A stretch of DNA of 14,251 nucleotides from the NCBI GenBank assembly GCA_903842855.1, contig CAIMNT010000022.1, positions 1 through 14,251 of the forward strand, read 5' to 3'. The notes beneath the pieces are model-generated. The model did not search any database, was not told the DNA's origin, and saw only the letters and a list, made by a program, of their open reading frames with translations. Positions within the stretch are counted from its first letter, which is position 1, and every line of letters begins with the position of its first letter. Of the stretch, positions 12,691-14,251 are shown in pieces. The DNA comes from an uncultured Actinomycetes bacterium (GTDB lineage: Bacteria; Actinomycetota; Actinomycetes; Nanopelagicales; Nanopelagicaceae). The translations under genes were made by a program, and so were the position numbers.

Positions 12691-13994
12691 TGCACGATCT
12701 AGAGACTATCCGAGATCTCTTTTATCGCTCTTATGATTATTTAGCGGAGAATGGTTCTGGATTTCGAGTTGGGCATGAAGCCAATTGTCATTGGTCCATC
12801 TCAGGGTTAGAAAATCCTTATTCAAATCGGCTAGCAATCTACAACGCCGATCCTGAACTCTTCGAGCGATTGTTGGAACCATTTTATGAAGCCAACCTGC
12901 CCCATTATGTGAAATTGGGAGGACCGGGCTTAGAACATGCCAGCTCACTCATTGCAAAGGGTTACACCAATGATGGGGCAAGTCCCACAATGATCTACAC
13001 CTTGGACCCTGCCAGAGATCAGCACACGCTCAGAGCTGGTTTAACAGTTACATTAGTTAATAGTCGTGAAGAGCTAAAGCTGGCTCAAGAAATTTTGAGC
13101 GATGGTTTTAAAAGACCACGAGATGCCGATCGCGACTATGACGATCCATTTCCCGAGTCGCACACCTCCTTCCGATATCTGCTCTTCGATGGCGATCAGC
13201 CGGTCAGTACGACTCAATTTATTCGCACAGGAAAGTTTCTCTCCTGTTTTGCAACCGCCACTCTGAGTGAGCACCAGAAAAAGGGTTATGGCAATGAGTT
13301 GATGCGCTGGGCACTTGCCAAGCATGCATCTGAAGGAGATGAGACGGTTGTCCTGCAATCTTCGGATCCGGGTCAATCGCTCTACACCGCAATCGGTTTT
13401 CAAGTGCTCGAGTATTTTCAAAACTGGCAGATGAATTCGAAAGAGCGCATGCGCCGGTTTACTCATTCCACATTGAAATTTGGAGAGTTTGATCTGCGAC
13501 CCTTATGCAAGGAAGATAGCGAGTGGGCGGTCTCTACTTTCAACGATGAAGCCTTCGCGCAATGGATGGGATTTCCTTTTCCTTACGAACAGAAGGATTT
13601 CGAAGCAACTCTGCAACGCATGAGCCGTTTCAAGCTCGATGGTTCTGGAATTAATTGGGTAGTCGAAAGAGATGGCACGCCGGTCGCAATGATCGCCTGT
13701 CACCACACCGAATGGAAGTTCAAGCGGACAGAGATCGGTTACGGCGCTTTTGCAGCTAGCCGGGGTACTGGCGTTATACCCACCGTTTTGCGCCAGCTAG
13801 TCGAGTTCCTCTTTGAAGAATATGGTTTTGAGCGGATAGAAGTACGCACCGATGTAAAGAACCTTTCATCGCGTCGAGCGGCAGAAAAGGCTGGTTTTAG
13901 CCTAGAGGGCGAACTTCGCCGTAACTTCCTCAATTTGGGCGAAGTCACAGATGATGCCATCTTCTCGATCATTAAGAGTGACTTATCGCGGTAA
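12690..13994 (+). CDS. Tandem GNAT-family N-acetyltransferase
   Basis: This 434-residue protein contains two GNAT folds. In the first half, residues about 105-255, the acetyl-CoA loop reads HQKKGYGNELMRWALAKH, followed by SLYTAIGFQVLEYF. The second half, about 260-434, resembles RimJ/RimL-type enzymes: LRPLCKEDSEWAVS, GYGAFAASRGTGVIPTVLRQL, then VRTDVKNLSSRRAAEKAGFSLEGELRR. GNATs transfer acetyl from acetyl-CoA to amines of proteins or small molecules; the acceptor is unknown. The start is ATG 12690, overlapping the ZIP stop. An upstream GTG at 12663 would lie in the ZIP gene and add unrelated residues. The link to the metal transporter is probably positional. The stop TAA forms part of the glyS -10. 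Confidence 0.85.
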   Translation: MHDLETIRDLFYRSYDYLAENGSGFRVGHEANCHWSISGLENPYSNRLAIYNADPELFERLLEPFYEANLPHYVKLGGPGLEHASSLIAKGYTNDGASPTMIYTLDPARDQHTLRAGLTVTLVNSREELKLAQEILSDGFKRPRDADRDYDDPFPESHTSFRYLLFDGDQPVSTTQFIRTGKFLSCFATATLSEHQKKGYGNELMRWALAKHASEGDETVVLQSSDPGQSLYTAIGFQVLEYFQNWQMNSKERMRRFTHSTLKFGEFDLRPLCKEDSEWAVSTFNDEAFAQWMGFPFPYEQKDFEATLQRMSRFKLDGSGINWVVERDGTPVAMIACHHTEWKFKRTEIGYGAFAASRGTGVIPTVLRQLVEFLFEEYGFERIEVRTDVKNLSSRRAAEKAGFSLEGELRRNFLNLGEVTDDAIFSIIKSDLSR

Positions 13995-13997
13995 ACT
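13992..13997 (+). promoter_or_regulatory. Proposed -10 of glyS
   Basis: TAAACT fits TANNNT and overlaps the TAA of the GNAT gene. Transcription would start near 14004, giving a 5'UTR of about 50 nt. No good -35 is seen at 17 nt. Confidence 0.5.
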
Positions 13998-14004
13998 AGG
14001 CAAC

Positions 14005-14019
14005 CTTGCGACCAGCAAG
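14005..14019 (+). promoter_or_regulatory. Small 5'UTR hairpin upstream of glyS
   Basis: CTTGC (14005-14009) and GCAAG (14015-14019) pair around a 5-nt loop at the predicted 5' end of the glyS mRNA. It may stabilise the transcript. The UTR is far too short for a T-box. Confidence 0.35.
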
Positions 14020-14053
14020 ACAGCCGACAGCCAGCCGGAATAAAGGAGCACTC

Positions 14054-14251
14054 ATGGCCGCAGATCGTTTAGAAACCATTGTTAGCCTCGCGAAGCGTCG
14101 CGGATTTGTCTATCCATCCTCAGAGATTTACGTCGGACTTCGCGCTGCCTGGGATTACGGCCCACTTGGAGTCGAGCTTAAGAACAATGTGAAGCGCCAA
14201 TGGTGGAAGTCCATGGTGCAGGGCCGCGAAGATGTCGTCGGTCTTGATTCA
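14054..14251 (+). CDS. glyS: Glycyl-tRNA synthetase (single-chain, dimeric type), N-terminal part
   Basis: Only the first 66 codons are inside the window. The peptide starts MAADRLETIVSLAKRRGFVYPSS and continues EIYVGLRAAWDYGPLGVELKNN, then KRQWWKSMVQGREDVVGLDS. This is the characteristic N-terminus of the alpha2 (eukaryote-like) class II GlyRS used by actinobacteria, which charges tRNA-Gly with glycine in the cytoplasm. The start is supported by AAAGGAG (14042-14048) 5 nt upstream of ATG. The rest of the gene, including class II motifs 2 and 3, lies beyond 14251. Confidence 0.95.
   Translation, partial: MAADRLETIVSLAKRRGFVYPSSEIYVGLRAAWDYGPLGVELKNNVKRQWWKSMVQGREDVVGLDS

Noticed and set aside
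13998..14053. A T-box or other riboswitch before glyS
   Set aside because: The predicted 5'UTR is only about 50 nt, and no T-box-like motif or terminator hairpin is present.

Overview
The window looks like a chromosomal segment of an actinobacterium with moderate GC (about half, by eye). The evidence is an adenosylcobalamin-type ribonucleotide reductase tail, a DUF4192 protein, a DipZ-type CcdA-thioredoxin fusion, an Ald very close to the mycobacterial enzyme, a single-chain glycyl-tRNA synthetase and many apparently leaderless genes. A freshwater lineage such as Nanopelagicales (acI) is plausible, but that is inference. The genes look like ordinary core and conserved-accessory chromosome. 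I saw no insertion sequence, prophage, CRISPR array, tRNA or rRNA gene.

Layout. Positions 1-87 are the C-terminus of nrdJ, followed by a strong bidirectional terminator. Positions 147-495 hold a probable 35-residue membrane peptide gene on the minus strand and two inverted repeats. The dinG helicase (496-2520) meets a minus-strand NUDIX hydrolase tail to tail with a 33-bp overlap. From 3046 a secreted PKD-domain protein, a candidate 20-residue hydrophobic peptide and a DUF4192 protein are packed with 4-bp spacing or overlap. Alanine dehydrogenase follows at 4898. The leuA gene (6114) is preceded by a leucine-rich leader peptide and a potential pseudoknot, which look like a leucine-sensing attenuation device. 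recO and uppS form a two-gene unit.

The right part, 9366-12690, has a metal/redox flavour. It holds a secreted Met-Lys-His-repeat peptide (minus strand), a CGNR zinc-finger protein coupled by an ATGA overlap to a DipZ-like thiol-disulfide transporter, and a ZIP-family metal transporter. A tandem GNAT acetyltransferase overlaps the ZIP gene by one base. The window ends in the first 66 codons of glycyl-tRNA synthetase.

A theme across the window is promoter placement. At least six transcription-unit heads have a TANNNT -10 hexamer ending 6-7 nt before an ATG and no useful Shine-Dalgarno, which predicts leaderless mRNAs. The genes with a clear Shine-Dalgarno (leuA, glyS, the Met-Lys-His gene, the 35-residue ORF) lack this arrangement. 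The most interesting single element is the leuA leader. The rest is mostly conventional, and I do not see a large undescribed multi-gene system.
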